Assembly (NCBI GenBank): GCA_002690705.1
Contig: NZFO01000002.1
Coordinates: 55,688-119,687 of the forward strand
DNA: 64,000 bases
Direction: 5' to 3'
Source of the DNA: Magnetovibrio sp.
Lineage (GTDB): Bacteria; Pseudomonadota; Alphaproteobacteria; Rhodospirillales; Casp-alpha2
Of the stretch, positions 28,413 to 37,612 are shown piece by piece. Numbering within the stretch: position 1 is the first letter of the stretch; each line of letters begins with the position of its first letter. Both the position numbers and the translations under genes were made by a program. Under the pieces are notes generated by a model. It saw nothing but the letters and a program-made list of their open reading frames with translations, had not been told where the DNA came from and ran no database searches.

Positions 28413-29006
28413 GTGACCACCTCGGCTATAAATAATCTGATTAATCTTTTGGCAAAATTACCGGGTTTGGGACCGCGCTCCGCGCGCCGTGCCGTATTAA
28501 CTCTGATCCGCCGCCGTGAGGTGTTGCTGTGGCCTCTTGCTAAGGCTCTAGCGGAAGTGGCCGAAACAGTATGCACGTGCAAGACATGCGGTAATGTGGA
28601 TTCCTGCGACCCCTGTTATCTGTGTGCAGATCAAGGTCGTGACCAAGCATTAATCTGTGTTGTTGAGAACGTCTCAGATCTATGGGCACTGGAACGCACT
28701 CGTGCCTACAAGGGGTTGTATCACGTACTTGGAGGCACCTTGTCAGCGCTTGATGGTATCACGCCAGAAGATTTAAATATTCCGCACCTCGTTGAACGAG
28801 CGGCTGATCCAGCTGTACTGGAAGTAATTTTAGCCACCAGCCTGACGGTTGATGGACAAACTACCGCTCATTACATCACCGATAAGTTGCACGCCTCTTG
28901 TGTTAAAATTTCAGGCTTGGCACATGGAGTTCCCGTCGGTGGGGAGTTGGATTACCTCGATGATGGAACTCTTCACGCAGCGCTGAAACAACGGAAACCA
29001 CTATAA
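28413..29006 (+). CDS. recR: Recombination mediator RecR
   Basis: RecR works with RecF and RecO to load RecA at gaps. The N-terminal helix-hairpin-helix is visible in [19 protein letters not shown], followed by the zinc finger [16 protein letters not shown], a Toprim domain starting [14 protein letters not shown], and the C-terminal segment [22 protein letters not shown]. At 197 residues it is of normal length. The start is GTG, 18 bases after the FkbM gene. Confidence 0.97.
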   Translation: MTTSAINNLINLLAKLPGLGPRSARRAVLTLIRRREVLLWPLAKALAEVAETVCTCKTCGNVDSCDPCYLCADQGRDQALICVVENVSDLWALERTRAYKGLYHVLGGTLSALDGITPEDLNIPHLVERAADPAVLEVILATSLTVDGQTTAHYITDKLHASCVKISGLAHGVPVGGELDYLDDGTLHAALKQRKPL

Positions 29007-29109
29007 AAATGTGGATAATAATTTATTCTGGGTTGTGATGGACCCTATTGGTCGAAATTGATAACTTATATCCTCTAATGCTTATAGCCGGTAGTTGGAC
29101 TTAGGGGGT

Positions 29110-31095
29110 ATGGCTTTGGTAAAAAATATCGAAGTAGAGTGGATAGATTATGATGTTGTGGTTGTGGGGTCTGGCGGAGCGGGTGCGCACGCTGCTCGAG
29201 CGGCGGCCGAGGCAGGCGTAAGGGTCCTCGTTGTTTCTAAGGACCCTATTGGCGCATCGGACACAAAAATTTCTGAGGGGATTGCTACGGTGCGAGACAG
29301 TGCAGGTGACTCAGATAAAGAGAGTACTCTCTCAGAAAATGTAAAAATGGCTGGAGGCGACTTGCCGATACAAAAGATTACGGACGCCTTCGCTCAGGAC
29401 AGTGTGTCAGCATACGATCACTATCGTGAAGAGGGGCTGCGCCCCAAAATTGCTGAGAGTGGGGACCGGCCTCAACCCTTACCCTTGCCACTTGGTGGCC
29501 ATACACGTCGACGCTCTGTTGGTCATGAGAACTGTGGGGTCGCTTTTGGGCACGCTAATTGGAATATGATTGTTAACGGTGGTTTTAATGGATCAATAGA
29601 ATACATGGAAGATGCGTGGTTCCTTGATCTTGCGCATTCGCGACTGGAATCTGGCGAGATTGCGGCAATAGGTCGAGTTCACGGTGGATTGATTTATCAC
29701 GCTGCACGAGGTTGTTTAATTGCTGTTCGCGCACCCGCTGTGGTGATTGCAGCAGGAGGTCTCTCAACTCTTTATTTTCCAAAAACGGATACCATGCGCG
29801 GTAATACCGGGGACAGCTACGCTGTGGCTGCGAGAGCAGGGGCAGAACTGGTGGATATGGAACAAATACAATTTTTGCCATTTTGCCTTACTTCGCCGCC
29901 TTCTTATGAGGGGTTGTTGGCGGGTGAGCCTGTAACTGCAAGTTTTCTGGGCGTGCTTCGTGACAAATTTGGAAAGATTATTCTCGACGGTGTTTATTTG
30001 CGAACCCGTGCGGAGTGCTCTTCGGCGATAATGCGTGCAGTCGAAGAAGGGCGTGGTTCTAAAAATGGTGGGGCCTATCTCGATATGACCGCTAATATGA
30101 GAGCACCACTGTCTGGGCCGTATTTCAAGCAATTCCTTAAAACCTGTTTGCCCTCAGCCTTTGCAAATGCTCGCCAAGCGTTAAGCAAATCGGCAGCAAG
30201 ATGTGAGGAGCCATGGGAAGTGCGCCCAGGCGCTCACTACCAGATGGGCGGGATCCGCGTTGATTGTGACGGTGCGAGTGTTGGTGGCGATGGAGATGGG
30301 TTCCGGAGCCAAGGCATCCAAGGTTTGTTCGCTGCAGGACAAGCAATGGGCGGTTTGTTTGGTGCCAATAGATTGGGATCCACCTCCTTGACAGAGGGTG
30401 CGGTATTCGGAAGACGGGCTGGACGCGCGGCAGCAGCTTGGGCGCATTCAGCTAAAAGACTAGAAGTTGATAATGTGTTCGCTCCAATTATCTGCCAGCA
30501 TCAAAGTCGGTTTGGCCAGAGTGGAAAATTTGTGGCAGCAGTACTTAGGACTGAATTACAAGAGCTTAGTTGGTTGAAAATAGGACCGGTGAAGTCTCAG
30601 AGACGTCTCGATGAAATGGATAAAAAACTTGATGAATGGACGCAAAAACTCAACGATATAGCTATTCCTGCGGTTACCACTTGGAACCAAGCGTTTTTAA
30701 ATTTTGAGGAATTGCGTAACATGCTTGAAACAGCAAAAGCGATTTCTACTGCCTCGCGGGAGCGTGACGGAAGTGTTGGGGGACATGTACGTTTGGACGG
30801 CAAGAATATCTCCGCGTTCGCACAGCCATATTCAACGTTAGTTCATTACACCGCTAATGGAAAGTGGCGCGTGCGTCGTGAAAAGCGCACACGTGCGCCA
30901 TTAAAACGATTAATCTTCTATAAAATCCAAGAGAAAAAACGCTTGATGGAAGCGCGTATTTTACGTGCCCTACCGGCAGGAATGCGTGACCGTAATCTTA
31001 TGAGGCGCTATCAAGCGATCATGGGTTCACGCGGGGCACCAGAGGTATCTCCGGGTTCAGATGAGGCAGCGGTTGGTGAGGTATTCAGATCATGA
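29110..31095 (+). CDS. FAD-dependent oxidoreductase, divergent fumarate-reductase/succinate-dehydrogenase flavoprotein family
   Basis: A flavoprotein of the FrdA/SdhA fold, about 661 residues. The FAD motif is VVVVGSGGAGAHAARAAAEAG and the second FAD segment LFAAGQAMGGLFGANRLGSTSL; the helical C-terminal domain is present (NFEELRNMLETAKAIS, GGHVRLDG). Key positions differ from true FrdA/SdhA: the Ser-His-Thr that carries covalent FAD reads ASDTKISEGIA, the HPTG substrate loop reads QIQFLPFCLTSP, and the ARGEGG segment is absent. FAD is therefore probably non-covalent and the substrate may not be fumarate or succinate. The exact start is uncertain (TTG 29095, ATG 29110 or TTG 29116). Its stop overlaps the start of the iron-sulfur gene. 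Confidence 0.8.
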   Translation: MALVKNIEVEWIDYDVVVVGSGGAGAHAARAAAEAGVRVLVVSKDPIGASDTKISEGIATVRDSAGDSDKESTLSENVKMAGGDLPIQKITDAFAQDSVSAYDHYREEGLRPKIAESGDRPQPLPLPLGGHTRRRSVGHENCGVAFGHANWNMIVNGGFNGSIEYMEDAWFLDLAHSRLESGEIAAIGRVHGGLIYHAARGCLIAVRAPAVVIAAGGLSTLYFPKTDTMRGNTGDSYAVAARAGAELVDMEQIQFLPFCLTSPPSYEGLLAGEPVTASFLGVLRDKFGKIILDGVYLRTRAECSSAIMRAVEEGRGSKNGGAYLDMTANMRAPLSGPYFKQFLKTCLPSAFANARQALSKSAARCEEPWEVRPGAHYQMGGIRVDCDGASVGGDGDGFRSQGIQGLFAAGQAMGGLFGANRLGSTSLTEGAVFGRRAGRAAAAWAHSAKRLEVDNVFAPIICQHQSRFGQSGKFVAAVLRTELQELSWLKIGPVKSQRRLDEMDKKLDEWTQKLNDIAIPAVTTWNQAFLNFEELRNMLETAKAISTASRERDGSVGGHVRLDGKNISAFAQPYSTLVHYTANGKWRVRREKRTRAPLKRLIFYKIQEKKRLMEARILRALPAGMRDRNLMRRYQAIMGSRGAPEVSPGSDEAAVGEVFRS

Positions 31096-31856
31096 GGGAG
31101 GGAGATAAATCGACATTGCAGATCAAATTAATTATCAATCGGGATGGGAAAACAGAGAGCAAGATATTTCACTACTGTAAGCGGACACCTGATGAGCGTC
31201 CAATGGCACTTGATGTTTTACTACAAGCACAAGCTACCACCGAACCTGATCTTGCATTTCGTTACGGTTGTCGGGCAAGAAATTGCGGCGTTTGCACAAT
31301 AGATATCAATGATAAACCCCGCATCGCTTGTCGAGCACGTGTTAGAGACGGAGATACACTAAGTCCTATGGCGACTTTACCGGTCTTAGCTGACTTGGTT
31401 GTCCGTCGCGATGGTATAGCGCGTCAGCTAAAGGGACGGTTGCGATCTGGCGGGCATGGAAATGAACTTAATGTTGAGGCACCGGATACCTATCATGATT
31501 TAACGGCTTGCATAGAGTGTTATGCGTGTTTGGATAAGTGTCCGCTGCATGCGCGCAATTTTGATGGTGGGTTGCCCGGTGAAATGAGTGGTCCACTGCC
31601 TGATGCCGCTCAAGGGTATAAGTGGGGCAACCCTTTTTCATTTCTTAAGTTGGAACGTACTCGTCTCGATCCATTGACCACGGCCGTGGGGCGAGAAACT
31701 GCAGTCGACCATGCGGTTCATTTAGGTCTGGACGCGTGCGTTACATGTCCGGGGTGTAAGTGCGGGGTTGGTATTGATCTCAAAAGGCAAGTAATCAAAC
31801 CATTGCTGAAAGCTGCGCATGGCAAAATAGAATTAAGATCGGAGGGTGATGAGTGA
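31092..31856 (+). CDS. Iron-sulfur subunit, FrdB/SdhB-related
   Basis: A 254-residue electron-transfer subunit paired with the preceding flavoprotein. The N-terminal plant-type 2Fe-2S domain has Cys spacing C-x4-C-x2-C-x11-C in YGCRARNCGVC through to PRIAC. A ferredoxin motif CIECYACLDKCP follows near residue 140, and a further cluster CVTCPGCKCGVGIDLKRQ is near the C-terminus, where FrdB proteins bind another cluster; its spacing is unusual. No gene for a membrane anchor or cytochrome b lies beside it (the next gene, rmuC, is on the other strand). The start is an ATG overlapping the upstream stop by 4 bases, so the two are translationally coupled and probably form one complex. Confidence 0.82.
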   Translation: MREGDKSTLQIKLIINRDGKTESKIFHYCKRTPDERPMALDVLLQAQATTEPDLAFRYGCRARNCGVCTIDINDKPRIACRARVRDGDTLSPMATLPVLADLVVRRDGIARQLKGRLRSGGHGNELNVEAPDTYHDLTACIECYACLDKCPLHARNFDGGLPGEMSGPLPDAAQGYKWGNPFSFLKLERTRLDPLTTAVGRETAVDHAVHLGLDACVTCPGCKCGVGIDLKRQVIKPLLKAAHGKIELRSEGDE

Positions 31857-31889
31857 ATGTTGGTTTTTCTTTTTGGTGGGGACGAATTA

Positions 31890-33059
31890 TTATTTCGCAC
31901 TCTGTAGTTTAGGTGGGGTGGCGGATGGTTCGGGCGATAGATCAGCAGCAGAATTGTCTTCCGCAAAATGCAATTCCTCAATTTTTTCGCCTTTTTTGAC
32001 GATTTTATTAGTAGAGATTCGAATGTCTCGCATATCCCTTAATGCTAAGTTGAAGTGTGTTTGAAGACTGCTAACCCGTTTGTCTAAACGCCCCACATCG
32101 TCAAGCATTTTGACTACCTCACTCTGAATAACTCCGGCCTGTTCACGCATTCGTGCATCTTTGATCACGGCACGGACCGTATTTAACGTGGCCATTAAAG
32201 TTGTGGGTGAGACAATCCACACCCTATTACGGTAGCTCTCCTCGACGACGCCTCGAAAGTTTGCATGAAGTTCTGCATAGACGGCCTCTGATGGCAGAAA
32301 CATTAATGCCGAATCGGCAGTTTCTCCCGGCACTATATAGCGTTCAGCGATGTCGCGGACGTGCTTGCGAATATCAGTTTCGAATGCCTTTGCTGCGTAT
32401 TTACTTGAATTTTCCTCTTCAGCATCCCGGAGAAGCTGGAAGCTTTCTAGTGGAAATTTACTATCGATAGCGATTGAGCCTGGTGGATTGGGCAGCTTTA
32501 GTAAGCAGTCAGCGCGTCTGCTATTTGATAGCGTTACTTGGAATTCGAAGATAGACGGAGGCAGCGCCGCGGTGACTAGGTCTCGCAACTGAATTTCGCC
32601 AAAAGCTCCGCGACTTTGCTTGTTGGAGAGAATATCCTGTAAACTTACCATCTGTTGAGAGAGATCGGTGATTGTTTGCTGTGCTCGGTCTATAACCGCA
32701 AGCCGTTCTGCCAAGCGGTTTAAATTTTCTCCGGTTCGTTGTGTCTGTTGGTTTAGTCCGTCGCCAATCCTCCGAGTCAGTTGATCAAATCTTTGACTCA
32801 GTCCTGTTTCTGACTGCTGAACCCTGCCCGAAAGTTCAGCTTGCGAGGCTGTCACTCGGTTTGCCAAATCAGTATGATTTTGGGCTAGTCCTTCTGATAA
32901 GCGGGTCAATTTTTGAAGTTGAATGGAGGCCTTCATCCGTTCTCGGTTATTGGTATAGGCCAAAACCGCGATAGTGATTAGTAAACCACCAATAACAAGA
33001 CCAGTGAAGCCAGCAAGAACCGTTATTCCACTATTACCCTGCATTAGGCTCTCTATCAT
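31890..33059 (-). CDS. rmuC: RmuC family protein (DNA recombination)
   Basis: RmuC proteins are predicted membrane-tethered nucleases that limit certain rearrangements. An N-terminal transmembrane helix (VLAGFTGLVIGGLLITIAVL) is followed by a long heptad-rich coiled coil (about residues 45-140) and the RmuC core, with RGAFGEIQLRDLV, PGSIAIDSKFPLESF and AVYAELHANF as recognisable segments. The frame extends to a TTG further upstream, but the ATG at 33059 puts the membrane helix at a normal distance and gives 389 residues. It converges with the iron-sulfur subunit gene. Confidence 0.93.
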   Translation of the reverse strand: MIESLMQGNSGITVLAGFTGLVIGGLLITIAVLAYTNNRERMKASIQLQKLTRLSEGLAQNHTDLANRVTASQAELSGRVQQSETGLSQRFDQLTRRIGDGLNQQTQRTGENLNRLAERLAVIDRAQQTITDLSQQMVSLQDILSNKQSRGAFGEIQLRDLVTAALPPSIFEFQVTLSNSRRADCLLKLPNPPGSIAIDSKFPLESFQLLRDAEEENSSKYAAKAFETDIRKHVRDIAERYIVPGETADSALMFLPSEAVYAELHANFRGVVEESYRNRVWIVSPTTLMATLNTVRAVIKDARMREQAGVIQSEVVKMLDDVGRLDKRVSSLQTHFNLALRDMRDIRISTNKIVKKGEKIEELHFAEDNSAADLSPEPSATPPKLQSAK

Positions 33060-33305
33060 GACCCCCACATTGCCTGACACTCGGCTTGAATGCAAACTGA
33101 TCCATTAAACAGTAAAAATTTCCTAGTCTAACATCCAACGCGATTTAGTCTGTTATCCTCGCAGCGGTTAATGCTGCTAACGGATTTCCTAAATGAAAGG
33201 TGCTTCTTCATGAGTCAGATAACAAAAAACTTATGGTTTAAATGCGCCTTTGTATGAGTTGTGCAAATTTCACAACTATGAGGCTCAATTCTGTTCGAAC
33301 CTCTA

Positions 33306-34064
33306 TTACATCCAGTTAAGGCCGATATTGGAGAACGGCACTGCCCCCGGCTCACCCGGACAAAATCTCCAAACAGGGGAAGTGCCGAATAGCTTTAAAT
33401 TTGGTAGTGCGATCAAAGTTGAGGATACGGTAGCAAAACCAAAGTCTGTTTGGATATTCATAGCACCCGCGTATTTAATCTGATTTTCTCGCTCTGTAGA
33501 TGCAAGTAGAGCCTCCCATGCAAACCAATCATTTGTATCAGGATTCGGAATTTGAGCTAACCTAAACCGCGGTAAATGATAACGCACACGGTCTGAGGCG
33601 ATTTCGTCATTGAGATCGAAAGCGGTCAACATTGAGATACCCTCAGGAACAGGTTCTGACTCAATTTCGACCCCGTCGGATCGAAGCCAAAAGGCTTCCC
33701 TGGCATCGGCGATAATCATATTAAAGCTTCGATAGCTGGTTGGTTCCAATTGTGCCATAGCGGTGGCCGCAGTTGAAGCGTCCTCGTGATCCACGGCTTC
33801 CAAGGGCAACTCGCCGCGCGAGCGTTTACCGGGGGCAAATCCAAGGGAGTTTTGACCGTTGAGAATAGACGCAACTACGCCATCTCTGTTAAGCGCAAGC
33901 CATGTGCCACCTGCCTCTAAATCACGGCCGGCCATAACGTGCTTGCGGTCAGGCCAGTGGCTATATGGTGGCTCCCAAGCACGATCTCTCATTTCATCGC
34001 GGTTAGCCCCTATTAGAACCGGCCATCGATGACTGGGACGGCGAGAGATAATCAAAGTACACAT
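33306..34064 (-). CDS. NRDE family protein (TANGO2-like)
   Basis: The N-terminus MCTLIISRRP and the segment VLIGANRDEMRDR give the NRDE family its name; GGTWLALNRDGVVASILNG follows. The family resembles Ntn hydrolases, with Cys2 as the likely nucleophile, and human TANGO2 has been linked to lipid and haem metabolism, but the biochemical reaction is not settled. The 252 residues are of usual length. It is divergent from the ATPase inhibitor gene and has no operon partner in view. Confidence 0.9.
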   Translation of the reverse strand: MCTLIISRRPSHRWPVLIGANRDEMRDRAWEPPYSHWPDRKHVMAGRDLEAGGTWLALNRDGVVASILNGQNSLGFAPGKRSRGELPLEAVDHEDASTAATAMAQLEPTSYRSFNMIIADAREAFWLRSDGVEIESEPVPEGISMLTAFDLNDEIASDRVRYHLPRFRLAQIPNPDTNDWFAWEALLASTERENQIKYAGAMNIQTDFGFATVSSTLIALPNLKLFGTSPVWRFCPGEPGAVPFSNIGLNWM

Positions 34065-34208
34065 AACTAGTTGATACTCTGTCTGAAGTATTTGGACCAG
34101 CCTTTAAAAAATGCACATTTCAACATATTTAGGCGTTTCATGGGTTGCACCACGTGAAGTGTGAGATAAATTTTGAAGCAAAGCTAATCGCTATTTTGGA
34201 GATAAAGT

Positions 34209-34532
34209 ATGGGTGATGCGTTTAACGACCGCGAAAGAGGTTTTGAATCTAAATATAAGCAAGATCAGGAATTTGAATTTAAAGTGATAGCTCGACGTAA
34301 CAAACTTGTAGGATTATGGTTAGCTACCGAGTTTGGCATTGTCGGTGAAGCGGCAGAGACCTACGCAAAGGAAGTGGTAGTTGCTGATTTAGAAGAGCCC
34401 GGTGATGAAGCTGTTATCCGGAAAGTCATGGCCGATATTCAGGCACAAAGCGTTACAATTTCAGATGCCCAAGTCTGGGCCAAACTTACTGAAATGGAGA
34501 CTAAAGCGCGCCAACAATTACTAAATGACTAG
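34209..34532 (+). CDS. F1-ATPase inhibitor zeta subunit (DUF1476)
   Basis: A 107-residue four-helix protein of the DUF1476 family, shown in Paracoccus to inhibit the F1-ATPase and found mainly in Alphaproteobacteria. Family sequence is clear at FNDRERGFESKYKQDQEFEF, RRNKLVGLWLA and the C-terminal AKLTEMETKARQQLLND. The ATG has GGAG about 7 bases upstream. It is a monocistronic gene between two minus-strand genes. As in the family, its N-terminal region would be the inhibitory part. Confidence 0.93.
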   Translation: MGDAFNDRERGFESKYKQDQEFEFKVIARRNKLVGLWLATEFGIVGEAAETYAKEVVVADLEEPGDEAVIRKVMADIQAQSVTISDAQVWAKLTEMETKARQQLLND

Positions 34533-34777
34533 ATTTTGCGCGGCTCTGGAGTGGCGCGGGGAATCGCGTTGAATACCTGAACGGCAAACGCCGTAGAATC
34601 AGAAAAATTGGGTGGTATAGATGAGAGCAAGACGTGTGAACGTCCCCCTGAATGGGGCGGAAAGGTGATCACGAAGGAGTTATTCTCACCGAAAAACCGG
34701 ACAATTCTCCTACCTTGAAGTTCGTGCACGGTTTTGGGGCTTTGCTGGCTTTGCTGCTCAATCTGAGTCTAGAGAGG

Positions 34778-36166
34778 TTACCCAAAAACGCGTTTGAAAA
34801 TAGTCTCGACATGCTTAGTGTGATACGCGATGGAATCTATATTAAATAATTTATTGATATCATCCCTATTCAGCACTGCGGTTAGTTGATCGTCGCAGGC
34901 AAGAAAAAACATTAAACGGTTAGTGTGCTGAGCAGCTGCTTTGTCCGACTCACTTAGTTCTGGATGAGCATCTGGGTTGTCAGGGTCAATACCAAAACTC
35001 CGCCAAACTTTCATTGCGGCACGTTGAACGATCGCGTACCCGTCCTCGCGACTGACCCCGTGTTGGGTAAGAGCGAGAAGTACTCGCTGTGAGTCATGAA
35101 TGCCACCAAACTTATGGATTTGTTCGAGCATGTTGGCGGGATAGACCACCAGATTTTCTACGACGCTAGTAAGTCGTGTTAGCGCAAAATCGAGGATGAT
35201 AGTAGCATCCGGCCCAATCACCCGTTCTACGGAGGAGTGAGAGATATCGCGCTCATGCCAAAGCACAATGTTTTCCATTGCTGGAACTACAGCGGAGCGG
35301 ACGATGCGAGCAAGACCTGTAAGATTCTCTGTTAGAACTGGGTTGCGTTTGTGGGGCATGGCTGATGAACCCTTTTGGCCAACGGAAAAATACTCTTGTG
35401 CTTCTCGTAATTCTGTACGTTGCAGATGTCGGACCTCGACGGATAAACGCTCAATGGCAGAGGCAATAATACCTAAAGTTGAAAAAAATATTGCGTGGCG
35501 ATCACGCGGGATAACTTGGGTCGATATTGGTTCTGGGATAAGACCCAGTTGCTCAGCAACATGAGCTTCGACCGCTGGGTCAATATTGGCAAAAGTGCCG
35601 ACGGCGCCTGATATTGCGCACGTCGCGACTTCACCGCGGGCCGCAATGAGTCGTTGGCGACAGCGCTGGAACTCGGCATAGTGCCCGGCTAACTTAACAC
35701 CAAATGTCGTTGGTTCGGCATGAATTCCATGACTCCGACCGATACATGGCGTTAGTTTGAACTCCCTTGCTCGTTCCTTAAGAGTTGTCAAAAGTTGGTC
35801 GAGATCCCCCAACAAGACATCGGCAGCTTGCTTCATCTGGACGGCGAGACAGGTATCAAGAACATCTGACGATGTCATACCTTGATGTATAAAGCGCGAT
35901 GGCTCGCCTACGTGGTCCGCCAGCTCTGTAAGAAACGCAATAACATCGTGATGGGTTTCGCGCTCGATCTCATCAATTCTCGCAATTCTCTCTTCATTAT
36001 ATTGCAAATCGCCGTTCTTCCAGACTGCAGCTGCCGCTTCAGTGGGGATCACGCCGAGTCTAGCTTGCGCGTCGCACGCATGGGCCTCGATCTCAAACCA
36101 AATACGGAAACGGTTGGCTGGTTCCCAAATTGCTGCCATTTCGGGACGAGAATAGCGCGCGACCAT
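34778..36166 (-). CDS. purB: Adenylosuccinate lyase
   Basis: PurB catalyses two purine-synthesis steps, releasing fumarate from SAICAR and adenylosuccinate. It begins MVARYSRPEMAAIWEPANRF and includes HDVIAFLTELADHVGEPSR, GMTSSDVLDTCLAVQ, RSHGIHAEPTTFGVK with the catalytic His, and the signature loop GSSAMPHKRNPV. The frame extends 27 codons further upstream, but the chosen ATG matches the family N-terminus, giving 462 residues. The 3' end overlaps no gene. Confidence 0.96.
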   Translation of the reverse strand: MVARYSRPEMAAIWEPANRFRIWFEIEAHACDAQARLGVIPTEAAAAVWKNGDLQYNEERIARIDEIERETHHDVIAFLTELADHVGEPSRFIHQGMTSSDVLDTCLAVQMKQAADVLLGDLDQLLTTLKERAREFKLTPCIGRSHGIHAEPTTFGVKLAGHYAEFQRCRQRLIAARGEVATCAISGAVGTFANIDPAVEAHVAEQLGLIPEPISTQVIPRDRHAIFFSTLGIIASAIERLSVEVRHLQRTELREAQEYFSVGQKGSSAMPHKRNPVLTENLTGLARIVRSAVVPAMENIVLWHERDISHSSVERVIGPDATIILDFALTRLTSVVENLVVYPANMLEQIHKFGGIHDSQRVLLALTQHGVSREDGYAIVQRAAMKVWRSFGIDPDNPDAHPELSESDKAAAQHTNRLMFFLACDDQLTAVLNRDDINKLFNIDSIAYHTKHVETIFKRVFG

Positions 36167-36328
36167 TGAAGACTCCGTGATAAGAAAATAGTTAGTAAGA
36201 GGCGTAAGTTCCTGAGTGATAGTGGTGTAACTTTGGCTAGAAACCAAGTAAAACTGGATATGTCAACACACCTGTATTTAAAATGACTGAGGAGCGAGGA
36301 TAGGGCGTTGCATGGGGAAGAAGCTAAG

Positions 36329-37321
36329 ATGAAAGATATCTTACCAAAAATCCCGTATCTTGATGTTGGGCCGCACGGTGCCGTTCGATTAGCAGAATTG
36401 ACACCAGAAATCTTCGATGCTGTTTTAGTCGCAGGTCATTCATATTATGGCCGAGCTACTCTGTTTTTTGGTGACCTTTTATCAAGGCGATGGTTGAGAA
36501 GAAACTGCAATCCCTTTACCGAAGAAATAATTAAACTATCACAATTAGCTGATAGGCGCGGAACTTATTTACTGAATCTTTCGTATGAGTGGTCATGCAC
36601 CTCTGCTGCTACAGCAGACCCTAGCCTCACAGGTGCGCGTTTATTAAGAACTTTGGATTGGCCACTACACGGTCTTGGACGCTATGTCGTAGTTGTGCGA
36701 ATGGCTGGAGACGCGGGCGTTTATGATAATATTACGTGGCCCGGTTTCGTTGGAGTAGCTACAGCTTCGGCGCCTGGCCGGTTTGCCGCTGCTTTAAATC
36801 AACCGCCTATGCGAAAGTGGACGTCGTTCTCTTGCACTGACTGGACGATCAACCGCATCCGAGTATGGCGTCGACCTGCTTTACCGCCAGTGCATCTGTT
36901 GCGTCAAGTATTTGACACTTGCCGGACATTTTTAGCGGCTCGAGATATGTTAACTAAAACCCCATTAGCGATGCCCGCCTTTTTTACTTTAGCCGGGATA
37001 GAACCACACGAAACTTGTGTTATTGAGCGCACTGAAGACGGCGCTTGTGTTCGACAAGGTCCCGTCAGTATCTCTAACCATTGGATTGAGACTGTGCAAC
37101 CAAGCCACTATCGTGGCCACGATAGTGAGGGTCGTCTCCGGTTAATGGAAGAGCTATGCAATCGGGCAGCTTCAGCAAGCCCATTTGATTGGGTTAAGTC
37201 GCCAATCCTTAACCCTACAACACGGCTTGCTGTGGTCGCTAATCCGGCCAACGGTCGGTTGGTCGTTCAGGGCTGGGAAAAAAATGGGCCAGCTACAACT
37301 GTGTTCGAACTTAACCAATAA
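36329..37321 (+). CDS. Ntn hydrolase of the acid-ceramidase/NAAA type
   Basis: A predicted linear-amide hydrolase. The segment LNLSYEWSCTSAATADPSL followed by GARLLRTLDWPLHGLGR matches the N-terminus of the beta subunit of acid ceramidase and N-acylethanolamine amidase, where Cys becomes the nucleophile after self-cleavage; here it would be Cys90. The following Arg-x-Leu-Asp-Trp and, further on, ISNHW fit the same fold. The 330 residues lack an obvious signal peptide. An ATG at 36329 after a GGGGAAG element is preferred to the upstream TTG. The substrate is unknown; a fatty-acid amide or similar lipid amide is possible. Confidence 0.75.
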   Translation: MKDILPKIPYLDVGPHGAVRLAELTPEIFDAVLVAGHSYYGRATLFFGDLLSRRWLRRNCNPFTEEIIKLSQLADRRGTYLLNLSYEWSCTSAATADPSLTGARLLRTLDWPLHGLGRYVVVVRMAGDAGVYDNITWPGFVGVATASAPGRFAAALNQPPMRKWTSFSCTDWTINRIRVWRRPALPPVHLLRQVFDTCRTFLAARDMLTKTPLAMPAFFTLAGIEPHETCVIERTEDGACVRQGPVSISNHWIETVQPSHYRGHDSEGRLRLMEELCNRAASASPFDWVKSPILNPTTRLAVVANPANGRLVVQGWEKNGPATTVFELNQ

Positions 37322-37612
37322 GCATAGCGCGTTGTGGCAAATGACTGTGTGAGTAATCCCATGTTTATGCTAGTTTCTGTAATTAGGTGGTCGAGCTCTA
37401 ACAAAAAAAATATGTAAAAATCCAGCTCCTTCTTCACCGATCGTGCATTCGCTCTCCTAGGGACAAGTGAGTTTTGTGAGTCTCGGTACCCGCAGGATCA
37501 GATATTAAATTTTGAAAATAATTGGTAGAGCTGGATCCACGTCCCGCTCTTGCGCTTAGATTACTTGAAGATTAATGTTATCTTAGACACGCAAATATTA
37601 TATTGACATAAC

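Noticed and set aside
33270..33310. GTTCGAAC sequence resembling a tRNA T-loop
   Set aside because: No flanking T-stem pairing, acceptor stem or anticodon arm can be drawn around it.
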